DNA from: JADCRZ01 sp037718865
Lineage (GTDB): Bacteria > Bacteroidota > Bacteroidia > Chitinophagales > Chitinophagaceae
Length of the DNA: 64,000 nt
Assembly (NCBI GenBank): GCA_037718865.1
Contig: JBBJMP010000007.1
Coordinates: 248,001 to 312,000 of the forward strand
Direction: 5' to 3'
In this document: in pieces, positions 15,094-25,476 of the stretch
Position numbering within the stretch: position 1 is the first letter of the stretch
Layout of the letters: the number at the start of each line of letters is the position of its first letter
Translations under genes and position numbers: made by a program
Notes under the pieces: generated by a model
What the model was told of the DNA's origin: nothing
Databases searched by the model: none
Seen by the model: the letters and a program-made list of their open reading frames with translations, nothing else

Positions 15094-16505
15094 ATATTTC
15101 CCGCCTTTTTGATTTTCATATATTCCGGATCCCAGTTTATGATCCTTTTTTCAAAATAGCTGTCGTTGCAGGCCAGGCAGGGAGCAGCTGCTCTGAATCC
15201 GAATACTGCATCTTCGATAACCGGTTTGCCGGTCTTCATACCTTCAAAAAAATTCGTAAAATGATCCAAATGCTCATCGTAACCCTGAGGAGCCCTGAAT
15301 TGGGTATCTTCTTTTTTTGGGGTCTCCTGGTCGGCCTTACTGTATTTCTTTTGGTATTGTTGTTTTAAAGAATCCTGCATGGCTTCTGGATAGGTGCTTA
15401 ATGCATCCCACCCGCCGATGCCTGGTGCCTTTGACATCAGGCTGTGTTTAACGGTCAGGCTGTTTCCACCTATGTCGATCACTCCTTCTTCACCTACCAG
15501 CCTGATTGAACCCCTGTCACCTCCTCCACTGATGAAATTAACGCGCAACATTAGCTGGAATGCAGGATGATCTTCAATTTGCGGGTACTCCATGATTGCC
15601 GTCATTACATCAGGAACATCCCGCCCATCTTTCCAGTATGACAATTGGCCGGATGAGAAGATCTTTATCGGGCCCTTCGAACCCGTAATAAAATGTACGC
15701 CGGAGAGCAGGTGTACGAACAGATCCCCAGCAACGCCGGTACCGAATGCGCGATAGTTTCTCCACCAGAAAAACTTCTTGGCATCATAGGGCTGCGAAGG
15801 CGTTCCGGCAATATATCTATCCCAATCTACGGTTTCAGGAGATGCGTCTAAAGGCATGGTGTACTGCCAGGCGCCCAGTGCGCTTTGCCTGTCGAAGGAT
15901 GCCTCCACCATGTTTAGTTTGCCTATTTCACCTGCCTTATATATTTCGCGGGCCTTTGCAGTAACGATACTGCTCACACGCTGGCTTCCCACCTGAAGTA
16001 TTTTTTTTGTTGAGCGCTGGGTTTCAATAATCGGAAGGCCTTCGCTGATTCGGTGAACCATGGGCTTCTCGCAATATACGGCCTTTCCTTTTTGTAACGC
16101 ATCTTTGGCGATCCTTGCATGCCAATTATCGCTTGTGGCAATAATGACGGCATCAATATCTTTCCTGTCCAGTATCTGACGATAATCGGCGGTTGTAAAA
16201 AGGTCTTTTCCGTATCGTTCCTTTGCGCGCTCAAGCCTGCCTTTGTAAAGATCACATGCAGCGACCATCTGAACGCCCGGGACTTTTATGGCGGTGTTGA
16301 CATCGTTGTATCCCTGAATGCCAAGCCCAATCGCGGCAATGTTTATTTTGTCATTGGCGGTAACCTTTTTTTCATAATGGAGGATGCGCTCTTCTGCTTG
16401 TTCAGCAGCAAGTGTTTGTAAAGGGCCGGCTGCCCAAACTAAAGCTGAACCGGCAATTTGCTGCAGGAATAATTTACGGGAGGATCTGTTATTATCTACT
16501 GGCAT
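15090..16505 (-). CDS. secreted Gfo/Idh/MocA family oxidoreductase
   Basis: 471 residues. The N-terminus (SSRKLFLQQIAGSALVWAAG) looks like a Tat signal with Arg-Lys in place of Arg-Arg, so periplasmic export is likely. NAD(P)-binding Rossmann fold from about 50 (IAAIGLGIQGYN), the family's EKP motif (YCEKPM) near 150, then the C-terminal dehydrogenase-type domain with GDLFVHLLSG. Family members oxidise or epimerise sugars, or (GH109) hydrolyse glycosides through NAD; which applies here is not readable. The rhamnose operon starts 234 bp downstream on the same strand, but two repeat elements lie between them, so separate transcription is likely. The stop codon is inside a repeat. Confidence 0.85.
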   Translation of the reverse strand: MPVDNNRSSRKLFLQQIAGSALVWAAGPLQTLAAEQAEERILHYEKKVTANDKINIAAIGLGIQGYNDVNTAIKVPGVQMVAACDLYKGRLERAKERYGKDLFTTADYRQILDRKDIDAVIIATSDNWHARIAKDALQKGKAVYCEKPMVHRISEGLPIIETQRSTKKILQVGSQRVSSIVTAKAREIYKAGEIGKLNMVEASFDRQSALGAWQYTMPLDASPETVDWDRYIAGTPSQPYDAKKFFWWRNYRAFGTGVAGDLFVHLLSGVHFITGSKGPIKIFSSGQLSYWKDGRDVPDVMTAIMEYPQIEDHPAFQLMLRVNFISGGGDRGSIRLVGEEGVIDIGGNSLTVKHSLMSKAPGIGGWDALSTYPEAMQDSLKQQYQKKYSKADQETPKKEDTQFRAPQGYDEHLDHFTNFFEGMKTGKPVIEDAVFGFRAAAPCLACNDSYFEKRIINWDPEYMKIKKAGNI

Positions 16506-16867
16506 AATAAAAATTTTAAGCCTTACTAATTTGGAATGTCTATAAGGATCCGTTGTTTTGGATCAGGCTTGAATTTACTGAAATTGATGCATGTAGTAAT
16601 AAAACGGCTGATTTTACTTAAAGAACTTTCCGCAATGCGCCCAGGAGCTACCTATTCAGGTTAATCTGCTACCGTATCTGATTCGCCAGCGAAATAATTA
16701 ACCACTACACAAAAATATTCTGTGAATCAAGCCGTTATTGTTTTTCCGGCTTATCATACCAATGAATGGTTAAGCTAAGGTAACGCCTTCATCATTACAT
16801 GGCAAACAGTAACAGATTCTGTTACCACCGTTTTTCCGGTAATGTATTAAGCCATAGATCCAAATCA
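16506..16867. other. divergent intergenic region
   Basis: About 360 bp between the divergent oxidoreductase and MFS genes. I see no gene or clear repeat. It should carry both promoters, but no exact TAnnTTTG box stood out. Confidence 0.5.
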
Positions 16868-18280
16868 ATGAAATCCGATACGTTAGAAAAGCTATCTGCC
16901 AAGCAGGTTCGTTCAGGTCTTACACTGGTAGTCAAAGACGGCCTTGCCGCCGAAGCAATGGCAACTCTTACAGGAGGTGCGTTTCTTATTGCAATGGCCC
17001 TGAATATGGGTGCTTCAAATTTTCAGATCGGCGTATTAGCCGCATTGCCAACAATTGCCAATATTTTTCAGTTAACTGCCGTTTGGTTGGTACAAAAATA
17101 CAATAACCGGCGGGTGATTTCAGTAATATGCTCAATCATTGCCCGCTCCCCTTTATTTGTTATCGGATTGCTTCCCATCGTAATGAAAAACGGTACCAGC
17201 GTGCAGATGCTGATAATCCTTATCTTTTTTCATTACCTCTTTGGTTCAATCGTTGGCGCTGTCTGGAATTCATGGATGAAGGACCTGGTTCCTGAAAAAA
17301 TGCTGGGAAGTTATTTTTCGCACAGAAGCCGCCTGATTCAAATTCTAAATGTAACATTAAGCCTGGTTATCGCCGTAATGCTTGACCATGTCAAGTCGCA
17401 TTACCCGCATTATGAGAATACTGCTTATTCAATCATGTTCATTGTGGGTGGCGCATTCGGCATGCTTGGTGTTTACCTGTTGTCACGCACGCCTGAACCC
17501 AGGGCACCCCTTTTACAGGAGAACATCTTTCTGCTTTTGCGAAAGCCGCTGCAAAATAAAAATTTCAGGAAATTTCTGTTGTTCAATTCGTTTTGGGCTT
17601 TTTCACTGAATATTGCCACGCCTTTTATAACTATTTTTCTGCTGAAAACAGTCCACCTGCCCCTGTCGTACGTCATTGGCTTAGGCATAGCCAGCCAGTT
17701 CAGCAGCATCTTATCCATCAGGGCCTGGGGAAAATATTCCGATAGGTTCAGCAATAAAACCGTCATCAGGATTTGCGCACCCGTTTATGCTGTCTGCATC
17801 TTTGCATGGACGCTAACGGAAAATTTTGTCTCGCCCCTCAGTTCAATCTTTTTTCTATTGCTGATCAGTATCGGTTCCGGCATCTCTACTGCCGGCGTCA
17901 ATCTTGCCATGAGCAATATCAGCTTAAAAATGGCGCCAAAAGAAGATGCCATTGTTTACATCTCTGCAAGAAACATGATTACTTCCCTGTTTCCTGCTAT
18001 AGCGCCTGTTTTGGGTGGTTTGATGGCTGATTTTTTTGCTTCGCATAGCCTGTCGTGGAGCATGCAGTGGACAACCCCTTCAGGCAATTCAATGGTTCAT
18101 CTTCTTGAACTGCAACACTGGAGTTTCTTTTTCTTTATCGGTGCAGTGCTTGCCATGATCTCTCTGCGTTTACTCAAAGACGTTACTGAAGAGGGAGAAA
18201 TAAAAAGGGAAGTGATGGTCTCTACCATGATGCACCAGTTTAAATCTGCCATTGGCTATAAAACCGGACACAGGGCGTAA
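16868..18280 (+). CDS. MFS transporter
   Basis: 470 residues from ATG 16868 (MKSDTLEKLSAKQ); the frame is open back to 16799 but the added 23 residues have no homology-like character. About twelve hydrophobic helices in two bundles separated by a cytosolic loop near residues 205-230, as in major facilitator proteins. GSIVGAVWNSWMKDLVP and the helix 7-8 loop RAWGKYSDRFSNK (a version of the MFS G-x-x-x-D-R-x-x-x-K signature) support the assignment. Substrate cannot be read. Its neighbours handle sugars, so a sugar or sugar-acid is a reasonable guess only. Confidence 0.82.
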   Translation: MKSDTLEKLSAKQVRSGLTLVVKDGLAAEAMATLTGGAFLIAMALNMGASNFQIGVLAALPTIANIFQLTAVWLVQKYNNRRVISVICSIIARSPLFVIGLLPIVMKNGTSVQMLIILIFFHYLFGSIVGAVWNSWMKDLVPEKMLGSYFSHRSRLIQILNVTLSLVIAVMLDHVKSHYPHYENTAYSIMFIVGGAFGMLGVYLLSRTPEPRAPLLQENIFLLLRKPLQNKNFRKFLLFNSFWAFSLNIATPFITIFLLKTVHLPLSYVIGLGIASQFSSILSIRAWGKYSDRFSNKTVIRICAPVYAVCIFAWTLTENFVSPLSSIFFLLLISIGSGISTAGVNLAMSNISLKMAPKEDAIVYISARNMITSLFPAIAPVLGGLMADFFASHSLSWSMQWTTPSGNSMVHLLELQHWSFFFFIGAVLAMISLRLLKDVTEEGEIKREVMVSTMMHQFKSAIGYKTGHRA

Positions 18281-18770
18281 AATTGTCAAACCTTTTTCTT
18301 CAACTTTAAACATCATCTTTCATCCTGCTTCTCTCCCACTTCTTCAATTTTAATTTCATCATTAACTGTAAATTTTACAGCGATTGAAAAAAAATTCTTT
18401 TAAATATAAAAATTAAACGATAGCTTTATTCCCGTTCTCTCAATTCCAACTCTCCTTATTAAAGCAATGAATTGTACTAACCTCTGTACAAAAGGTACTT
18501 GCATACGATCTTGATGCTAATTGGTTTCTGCAAGAATCTTTCCACTGATCTTATTTGATATCTTATGCGACTTTCCACTGATGAACAGTGATGTCATCAC
18601 CATGGCATTATTGAACCATGCTGTGGATGCCTGTGTTTGGGACCCAGGTATATCGCTTTAGTATTGACCATCGTGTCCTCTTCAAACTTACACATATTCC
18701 GCCCCGACCTTAAAACTCATGCGATCCAATCCATTTTTGGTTGAAAAAATTTACAAATAAAACAAGTATT
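18281..18770. other. long leader region before the PKD/malectin giant
   Basis: 490 bp without a credible gene. It is AT-rich with pyrimidine tracts (for example 18292-18350) and a small palindrome GTAAATTTTAC at 18367. The frame of the next gene is open back to a TTG at 18741. No repeat seen elsewhere in the window occurs here. Confidence 0.5.
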
Positions 18771-21700
18771 ATGTTTAAGTTGAGGACACTATTTTTACTC
18801 TTAGGCCCAGTCCTGCTTACTTTACTCATCTCAAACGTTTTATTATCCCAAAATCCCAGGAATCTAAACCCAAAACAAAAAAAGAAAAATGCTAAACTTC
18901 CGCCTGAAAACATCTCCGGCGCACGCCTGGCTAATGCGCAATATAACTTCACACCCAGCAATTTACGCGGACCTGTATTAGGCAATCCTACCTCATTACA
19001 ATTTGGTCCGGATAGAAGGCTATATGTGTCAGAACTTTACGGCATCATTAGAATTTATACCGTTGTTAGAAACGATACCAACGATTATGCTATAACAGCC
19101 ACGGAAACGATTGATCTGATCAACCAAATACCCAATCACAATGATGATGGCACATTGGCACCTTCGATAGTAGTCAGGCAACTTACGGGTATCCTCATCA
19201 AAGGCACTGCAGCCCAACCGCTTATTTACGTTACCTCAAGTGACATACGAAATTCAGCCGGAGGGCAGAATGGTGACTATAACCTGGATACCAACTCAGG
19301 CATACTTTCTTTAATATTCAAATCCGGAAATTCGTGGGAAAAAATTGACCTGGTGCGCGGGTTACCCCGCTCGGAAGAAAGCCATGCCCCGTTTGGAATG
19401 CAATTAGATGATCAAACCAATACCATGTATATGGCTGTTGGGGGATTTACCAATGCAGGTGCGCCGTCTGTCAACTTTGTTTATATCACCGAATATGCCC
19501 TGTCGGCTGCGATATTATCCATTAATATGAATGTCATTAATGCATTACCGGTTAAAGACACAGGAAACCGGAGATATAAGTATGACCTGCCAACCGTTGA
19601 TGATCCTACCCGGGCAAATAACCCGGACGGTTCGGACGTTTTCGATCCTTTTGGAGGAAATGATGGACTTAACCAGGCAAAAATCGTTCAAGGCGGACCA
19701 GTTCAGGTCTATTCACCGGGGTACAGAAATCCATATGATCTCCTGATTACCAAAACCCCCGGGAAGGCCCGCAGAATGTATACTGTTGACAACGGAGGTA
19801 ACCAGGGCTGGGGTGGTTATCCGGCTAACGAAGGGTCAAACGGAACGGTAACGAATAACTACGTAGCCGGTGAACCGGGGTCAACCGGCCCGGGCACTAA
19901 TGACCCTATGGTAAACAACCTGGATAACCTTCACTTTATCGGCCATATTGATTCCATTCTGCCAGGTAGTCATTATGGTGGTCACCCTGCCCCGATAAGG
20001 GCAAATCCGGCTGGTGCAGGGTTGTATACTCATGACGGCACAACCGGCATATGGCGCACAACAAAAACGGGTGCGAATCCCTTACCGGCTGACTGGCCTC
20101 CCGTACCGTTAAACATGGCCAATCCGGTTGAAGGTAACTTTCAAAACCCAGGAGAGACCGATCGGGCCTTGCTTACCTTTGCAATTTCTACAAATGGCAT
20201 AGCAGAGTATACGGCTTCGAATTTTAATAATTCGTTGAAGGGGCATTTGCTTGCCGCCGCCTGGGACGGTAATATATTTCACATAACCCCCACCGAAAAT
20301 GGAGCCGATGTGACCAACCCCAGGGATCCAGCTAACAAACTAAACACCGACCTGCCATTTGCCTCAGGATTTTCCTTACAACCCCTTGATGTTATAGCAC
20401 AGGGCGACAATGACATCTTTCCGGGAAGCGTGTGGTCAGTGAATTTCAACTCAAATAATGTAACCGTCTTTGAACCTCAGGATTTTGTCACCTGCACGGG
20501 GGTATATGATAGCCTGGATGATGACAGAGATGGTTACACCAATGCCGATGAAATAGATAACGGCACTCAACCTTGTTCCGCAGCCAGCATACCAGCTGAT
20601 TCAGATCACGACATGATTTCCGACCTGAATGATTTTGATGATGATAATGACGGGATATTTGACAATGTTGACGCTTTTGCGCTGGATGCAAACAACGGCC
20701 TTACCACCGGCCTACCCGTCGTTTACGACCTTTTTAACAGCGATCCTGGAACCGGACTTTTCGGATTAGGATTTACGGGCCTGATGACCAATAAAAAAAT
20801 TGATAACGATTACAGCGAAGTATTCTCGGAAGATAGTGTGATTGCAGGAGGAGCCGTAGGAGCGTTTACCTTAACATCCGTTTCTCCGGGCGATGCTTTA
20901 AATACATTAAACAACCAGGAAAACGGGTTCCAATTTGGAGTCAAAATTCCTGCATCAACATCTTTCACCGTTAGCTCACGAATGCTAGGCCCATTCTTTA
21001 GCAGTAATCCGCCTGCAAATTTCCAATCGCAGGGTATCTACATAGGAACAGGCGATCAGAGTAATTATTTCAAGTTAACGCTTAACGCTAACGGAGGGTC
21101 GGGGGGTATCGAGGTAGTGCATGAAGTTGCAGATGTAGCTACCACTTACCAGTATCCACTTTCAGGCGGTATTCCAAATTCAACGCTGGATCTTTTTATG
21201 CTGGTAGATCCGGTAAACGGAACTATACAACCAAAATATGCATCAAATGGCGGAACCCAGATTACCGCAGGATTACCCATCCAGGTCAGCGGAGCACTAT
21301 TAAACGCCATTCAGGGCACAACTGCCCTTGCCGTTGGATTGATTTCCACATCAAGAGGTGCCTCCCGATTCATTGCAACCTGGGATTTCATTCATGTAAC
21401 CGCTTCTAACCAGTCATTTGTTGCCAATGCAGGGCCTGACAAGACGATAATTGTGCCGGCAAGCAGCACCACCCTGAATGGATCGGGAACGGGTACCATC
21501 ACAGCTTATGCCTGGAACCAGGTCAGCGGTCCTAACACCGCCACCTTTAACAGCAAAACAGTGGCAGCGCCGGTCGTCAGCGGACTGATAGCAGGTACTT
21601 ATGTCTTCACCCTGGTAGTTACCAACAACCAGGGTGTTTCCAGCGCACCCGACCAGGTGAGCGTAAACGTTAATGGACCGGTTTACCGCATCAACGCAGG

Positions 21701-24700
21701 AGGACCGCCCGTGACCAATTCCATCGGGGCGTTTCAGGCTGACGCCTTTTATGCCCCTACCCCAGGTAACACTTATTCCACCGGTTCGCCTATTGACGGC
21801 ACCACAAATGATGAGATTTACCAGAGCGAGCGGTATGGAACCAATGCCATGTTTGATTATAATTTTCCGCTAAGCAACGGCCAGTATACCGTTATCCTCC
21901 ATTTTGCCGAGATCTATTATGCTGACCCGGGCAAACGGATCTTCGATGTAACGCTCGAGGGAACCAAACTATTGAGCAACTACGACATCGTTGCCAAAGT
22001 AGGAAGCTTTTACGCTACTACCGAGACCTTACCCGTCACCGTAAATGATGGAACACTGAATATTCATTTTAATGTCAGCACTGCAGGTGTGGATGGACCG
22101 AAGATATCGGCCATCGAGATCATCAGGTCATCTTCTTCCAACCAGCCTCCCATGGCCAATGCAGGGCCCGATCAAACTATCACCCTGCCGGCAAATAGCA
22201 TAACGCTAAACGGCTCGGGCACCGATGCCGACGGCACTGTGGCTGGTTATACCTGGAGCCAGTCCAGCGGACCAAATACAGCCACTTTCACCAGCAAAAC
22301 AGTAGCGGCGCCAACGGTGAGCGGAATGATAGCCGGGAACTATGTCTTCAGCCTGGTAGTCACCGACAACCAGGGCGCTGTCAGCACCCCGGATCAGGTG
22401 AGCATAGCCGTTACCTCAGCAACCAACCAGCCCCCGGTCGCTAATGCAGGAAGCGACAAAATCATTACCCTGCCTGTAAACAGCACCCAGCTCGACGGCT
22501 CGGGCACCGATGCCGACGGCACCGTGAGCAGTTTTACCTGGAGCCAGTCCAGCGGGCCAAACACAGCCGCCTTTAACAGCAACACAGTTCCTCTCCCCAC
22601 CGTCAGCGGCCTGGTGGCCGGGACCTATGTCTTTAGCCTGGTAATTACCGACAACCAGGGCGCTGCCAGCGCCCCGGATCAGGTGACCGTTACCGTTAAC
22701 CCCGGAGGAGGTCAAGCCCCCGTTGCCAATGCAGGGCCTGACAAGACGATAATTCTGCCTTCAAGCAGCACCACCCTGAATGGATCGGGAACGGGTACCA
22801 TCACAGCTTATGCCTGGAACCAGGTCAGCGGTCCTAACACCGCCACCTTTAACAGCAAAACAGTGGCAGCGCCGGTCGTCAGCGGACTGATAGCAGGTAC
22901 TTATGTCTTCACCCTGGTAGTTACCAACAACCAGGGTGTTTCCAGCGCACCCGACCAGGTGAGCGTAAACGTTAATGGACCGGTTTACCGCATCAACGCA
23001 GGAGGACCGCCCGTGACCAATTCCATCGGGGCGTTTCAGGCTGACGCCTTTTATGCCCCTACCCCAGGTAACACTTATTCCACCGGTTCGCCTATTGACG
23101 GCACCACAAATGATGAGATTTACCAGAGCGAGCGGTATGGAACCAATGCCATGTTTGATTATAATTTTCCGCTAAGCAACGGCCAGTATACCGTTATCCT
23201 CCATTTTGCCGAGATCTATTATGCTGACCCGGGCAAACGGATCTTCGATGTAACGCTCGAGGGAACCAAACTATTGAGCAACTACGACATCGTTGCCAAA
23301 GTAGGAAGCTTTTACGCTACTACCGAGACCTTACCCGTCACCGTAAATGATGGAACACTGAATATTCATTTTAATGTCAGCACTGCAGGTGTGGATGGAC
23401 CGAAGATATCGGCCATCGAGATCATCAGGTCATCTTCTTCCAACCAGCCTCCCATGGCCAATGCAGGGCCCGATCAAACTATCACCCTGCCGGCAAATAG
23501 CATAACGCTAAACGGCTCGGGCACCGATGCCGACGGCACTGTGGCTGGTTATACCTGGAGCCAGTCCAGCGGACCAAATACAGCCACTTTCACCAGCAAA
23601 ACAGTAGCGGCGCCAACGGTGAGCGGAATGATAGCCGGGACCTATGTCTTCAGCCTGGTAGTCACCGACAACCAGGGTGCTGTCAGCGCCCCGGATCAGG
23701 TGAGCGTTACCGTTAACCCGGCAGCAAACCAGCCTCCGGTGGCTAATGCAGGCCCCGATAAAATTGTCACCCTGCCCGTAAACAGCACCCAGCTCAACGG
23801 CTCGGGCACCGATGCCGACGGCACCGTGAGCAGTTATACCTGGAGCCAGTCCAGCGGGCCAAACACAGCCACTTTCACCAGCAAAACAGTAGCGGCGCCA
23901 ACGGTGAGCGGAATGATAGCCGGGACCTATGTCTTCAGCCTGGTAGTCACCGACAACCAGGGTGCTGTCAGCGCCCCGGATCAGGTGAGCGTTACCGTTA
24001 ACCCGGCAGCAAACCAGCCTCCGGTGGCTAATGCAGGCCCCGATAAAATTGTCACCCTGCCCGTAAACAGCACCCAGCTCAACGGCTCGGGCACCGATGC
24101 CGACGGCTCCGTGAGCAGTTATACCTGGAGCCAATCCAGCGGACCAAACACCGCAACCTTTACCAGCAAGACAGTAGCTGCGCCGACCGTCAGCGGCCTG
24201 GTAGCAGGAACCTATGTCTTCAGCCTGGTAGTCACCGACAACCAGGGTGCTGCCAGTGTTCCTGATCAGGTGAGTGTTACCGTTAACCCGGCAGCAAACC
24301 AGCCTCCGGTAGCCAATGCAGGCCCCGATAAAATTGTCACCCTGCCCGTAAACAGCACCCAGCTCAACGGCTCGGGCACCGATGCCGACGGCTCCGTGAG
24401 CAGTTATACCTGGAGCCAATCCAGCGGACCAAACACCGCAACCTTTACCAGCAAGACAGTAGCTGCGCCGACCGTCAGCGGCCTGGTAGCAGGAACCTAT
24501 GTCTTCAGCCTGGTAGTCACCGACAACCAGGGTGCTGTCAGTGTTCCTGATCAGGTGACCATCAACGTGGATGGTGTAATTTACAGGGTTAACTCTGGTG
24601 GAGCACAAGTGACTAACTCAATAGGTACTTTCGCTGCAGATGCATTCTACTCCCCAACTCCTGGCAATACTTATTCGACAAATACAGCTATTGCTGCAAC

Positions 24701-25376
24701 GACTGATGATGCTATGTATCAAAATGCACGTAATAGCAGTACCAGAGCCTTCGGGTATACTTTCCCGGTAAGCAATGGTAGATATAGAGTCATATTGCAC
24801 TTTGCTGAGATTAATACTACAGGACTTGGCAAGCGCCTATTCGATGTCACCCTGGAAGGTACCTTGGGGTTAAACAACTATGACATCTTTAAAAAGGTGG
24901 GCACCTTCACCGCCACCACAGAATCATTAACGGTAGATGTCCTCGATGGAAACCTGAATATTAATTTCAGTTCCTTAGCGGCAGATGGCGGGGTAAATCG
25001 CCCGTTAGTATCCGCTATTGAAATCATCAGGTCTTCCGGCGCTTCAGGACAGATAAATGTGGCAAAAGCCGAAAATATACTTAGTTGGCCTGGCCAGGAA
25101 AAAAGTCGATTATCCGTCCAAAAACTTGAAGCAAAAGTTTTACCTAATCCAAGTAATCATTATTTTACGCTTCATATCAGATCGGGCGATAACAAACCAG
25201 TAGCGGTCAGGGTACTTAATGCAGCTGGAAATGTAATAGAATTAAGAATGAATCAGCCGGTTAATAAAACGCTGCAGCTTGGAGCGAACTACCGGCCGGG
25301 CAAATATTATGTGCAGGTAATACAAGGCAATGAAAAGCTGACCTTACAATTAATTAAGCAGTCGGAATTGCAGTAG
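18771..25376 (+). CDS. giant secreted protein: beta-propeller, PKD repeats, three malectin domains, T9SS tail
   Basis: 2201 residues from ATG 18771. Order: signal peptide 1-30; six-bladed sugar-dehydrogenase-like propeller about 60-575 (GNPTSLQFGPDRRLYVSEL); Asp-rich thrombospondin-3-like calcium repeats about 581-644 (DSLDDDRDGYTNADE, DFDDDNDGIFDNVD); lectin-like jelly roll about 650-880; eight PKD-type repeats, each near 95 residues (QPPVANAGPD ... SGPNTATF ... GTYVFSLVVTDNQG); three malectin-like domains at about 970-1120, 1405-1553 and 1936-2090 (YRINAGG, ILHFAEI, FDVTLEG); T9SS sorting domain at the end (KVLPNPSNHYFTLHI ... GKYYVQV). Malectin and PKD modules usually bind glycans or space domains, so a surface glycan-binding role is likely. 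The propeller's cofactor (PQQ-type or none) cannot be decided. Strong terminator follows. Confidence 0.88.
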   Translation: MFKLRTLFLLLGPVLLTLLISNVLLSQNPRNLNPKQKKKNAKLPPENISGARLANAQYNFTPSNLRGPVLGNPTSLQFGPDRRLYVSELYGIIRIYTVVRNDTNDYAITATETIDLINQIPNHNDDGTLAPSIVVRQLTGILIKGTAAQPLIYVTSSDIRNSAGGQNGDYNLDTNSGILSLIFKSGNSWEKIDLVRGLPRSEESHAPFGMQLDDQTNTMYMAVGGFTNAGAPSVNFVYITEYALSAAILSINMNVINALPVKDTGNRRYKYDLPTVDDPTRANNPDGSDVFDPFGGNDGLNQAKIVQGGPVQVYSPGYRNPYDLLITKTPGKARRMYTVDNGGNQGWGGYPANEGSNGTVTNNYVAGEPGSTGPGTNDPMVNNLDNLHFIGHIDSILPGSHYGGHPAPIRANPAGAGLYTHDGTTGIWRTTKTGANPLPADWPPVPLNMANPVEGNFQNPGETDRALLTFAISTNGIAEYTASNFNNSLKGHLLAAAWDGNIFHITPTENGADVTNPRDPANKLNTDLPFASGFSLQPLDVIAQGDNDIFPGSVWSVNFNSNNVTVFEPQDFVTCTGVYDSLDDDRDGYTNADEIDNGTQPCSAASIPADSDHDMISDLNDFDDDNDGIFDNVDAFALDANNGLTTGLPVVYDLFNSDPGTGLFGLGFTGLMTNKKIDNDYSEVFSEDSVIAGGAVGAFTLTSVSPGDALNTLNNQENGFQFGVKIPASTSFTVSSRMLGPFFSSNPPANFQSQGIYIGTGDQSNYFKLTLNANGGSGGIEVVHEVADVATTYQYPLSGGIPNSTLDLFMLVDPVNGTIQPKYASNGGTQITAGLPIQVSGALLNAIQGTTALAVGLISTSRGASRFIATWDFIHVTASNQSFVANAGPDKTIIVPASSTTLNGSGTGTITAYAWNQVSGPNTATFNSKTVAAPVVSGLIAGTYVFTLVVTNNQGVSSAPDQVSVNVNGPVYRINAGGPPVTNSIGAFQADAFYAPTPGNTYSTGSPIDGTTNDEIYQSERYGTNAMFDYNFPLSNGQYTVILHFAEIYYADPGKRIFDVTLEGTKLLSNYDIVAKVGSFYATTETLPVTVNDGTLNIHFNVSTAGVDGPKISAIEIIRSSSSNQPPMANAGPDQTITLPANSITLNGSGTDADGTVAGYTWSQSSGPNTATFTSKTVAAPTVSGMIAGNYVFSLVVTDNQGAVSTPDQVSIAVTSATNQPPVANAGSDKIITLPVNSTQLDGSGTDADGTVSSFTWSQSSGPNTAAFNSNTVPLPTVSGLVAGTYVFSLVITDNQGAASAPDQVTVTVNPGGGQAPVANAGPDKTIILPSSSTTLNGSGTGTITAYAWNQVSGPNTATFNSKTVAAPVVSGLIAGTYVFTLVVTNNQGVSSAPDQVSVNVNGPVYRINAGGPPVTNSIGAFQADAFYAPTPGNTYSTGSPIDGTTNDEIYQSERYGTNAMFDYNFPLSNGQYTVILHFAEIYYADPGKRIFDVTLEGTKLLSNYDIVAKVGSFYATTETLPVTVNDGTLNIHFNVSTAGVDGPKISAIEIIRSSSSNQPPMANAGPDQTITLPANSITLNGSGTDADGTVAGYTWSQSSGPNTATFTSKTVAAPTVSGMIAGTYVFSLVVTDNQGAVSAPDQVSVTVNPAANQPPVANAGPDKIVTLPVNSTQLNGSGTDADGTVSSYTWSQSSGPNTATFTSKTVAAPTVSGMIAGTYVFSLVVTDNQGAVSAPDQVSVTVNPAANQPPVANAGPDKIVTLPVNSTQLNGSGTDADGSVSSYTWSQSSGPNTATFTSKTVAAPTVSGLVAGTYVFSLVVTDNQGAASVPDQVSVTVNPAANQPPVANAGPDKIVTLPVNSTQLNGSGTDADGSVSSYTWSQSSGPNTATFTSKTVAAPTVSGLVAGTYVFSLVVTDNQGAVSVPDQVTINVDGVIYRVNSGGAQVTNSIGTFAADAFYSPTPGNTYSTNTAIAATTDDAMYQNARNSSTRAFGYTFPVSNGRYRVILHFAEINTTGLGKRLFDVTLEGTLGLNNYDIFKKVGTFTATTESLTVDVLDGNLNINFSSLAADGGVNRPLVSAIEIIRSSGASGQINVAKAENILSWPGQEKSRLSVQKLEAKVLPNPSNHYFTLHIRSGDNKPVAVRVLNAAGNVIELRMNQPVNKTLQLGANYRPGKYYVQVIQGNEKLTLQLIKQSELQ
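21421..22400 (+). repeat. internal duplication, copy 1 (PKD + malectin + PKD)
   Basis: This ~980-bp block recurs at 22723-23702, exactly 1302 bp (434 codons) downstream, with only a handful of base differences that I can see (for example ATTGTGCCGGCAAGC versus ATTCTGCCTTCAAGC at the start). In-frame duplication of about a fifth of the repeat region. Confidence 0.9.
22723..23702 (+). repeat. internal duplication, copy 2 (PKD + malectin + PKD)
   Basis: Second copy of the block at 21421-22400, in frame and nearly identical. Synonymous positions are also conserved, so the duplication or a gene-conversion event is recent. Confidence 0.9.
23721..24575 (+). repeat. tandem 285-bp PKD repeats
   Basis: Three head-to-tail units starting at 23721, 24006 and 24291, each beginning GCAAACCAGCCTCCGGT and encoding 95 residues. 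Near-identical at the DNA level, so unit number is probably variable between strains. Confidence 0.9.
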
Positions 25377-25386
25377 AACAAGGAAT

Positions 25387-25422
25387 AAAGGCAGCCTCCA
25401 GGATTACAGAGGCTGCCTTTTA
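25387..25422. terminator. strong bidirectional terminator
   Basis: AAAGGCAGCCTC / GAGGCTGCCTTT, a 12-bp perfect stem with a 10-nt loop and flanking A and T tracts, 11 bases after the giant gene's stop. It can serve the + gene and the converging cyclase gene. Confidence 0.88.
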
Positions 25423-25476
25423 TCGACATCAGATCCTTTTAACAGCATATCAGTAGGTCATCATTTACCGGAAATG

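Noticed and set aside
18282..18294. ATTGTCAAA seen near gene ends at about 18283, 40870 and 57744 as a possible repeat family
   Set aside because: The shared part is only about 9-11 bases of AT-rich sequence, within what chance allows; not supported without a genome count.
23721..24575. Evenly spaced repeats considered as a CRISPR array
   Set aside because: The period is 285 bp, units are in frame and encode PKD domains; there are no short repeats with unique spacers.
23508..24608. 366-codon antisense open frame across the PKD repeats
   Set aside because: It is produced by the repeated DNA of the real gene on the other strand; its repeats mirror the PKD units and it has no start signal or separate homology.
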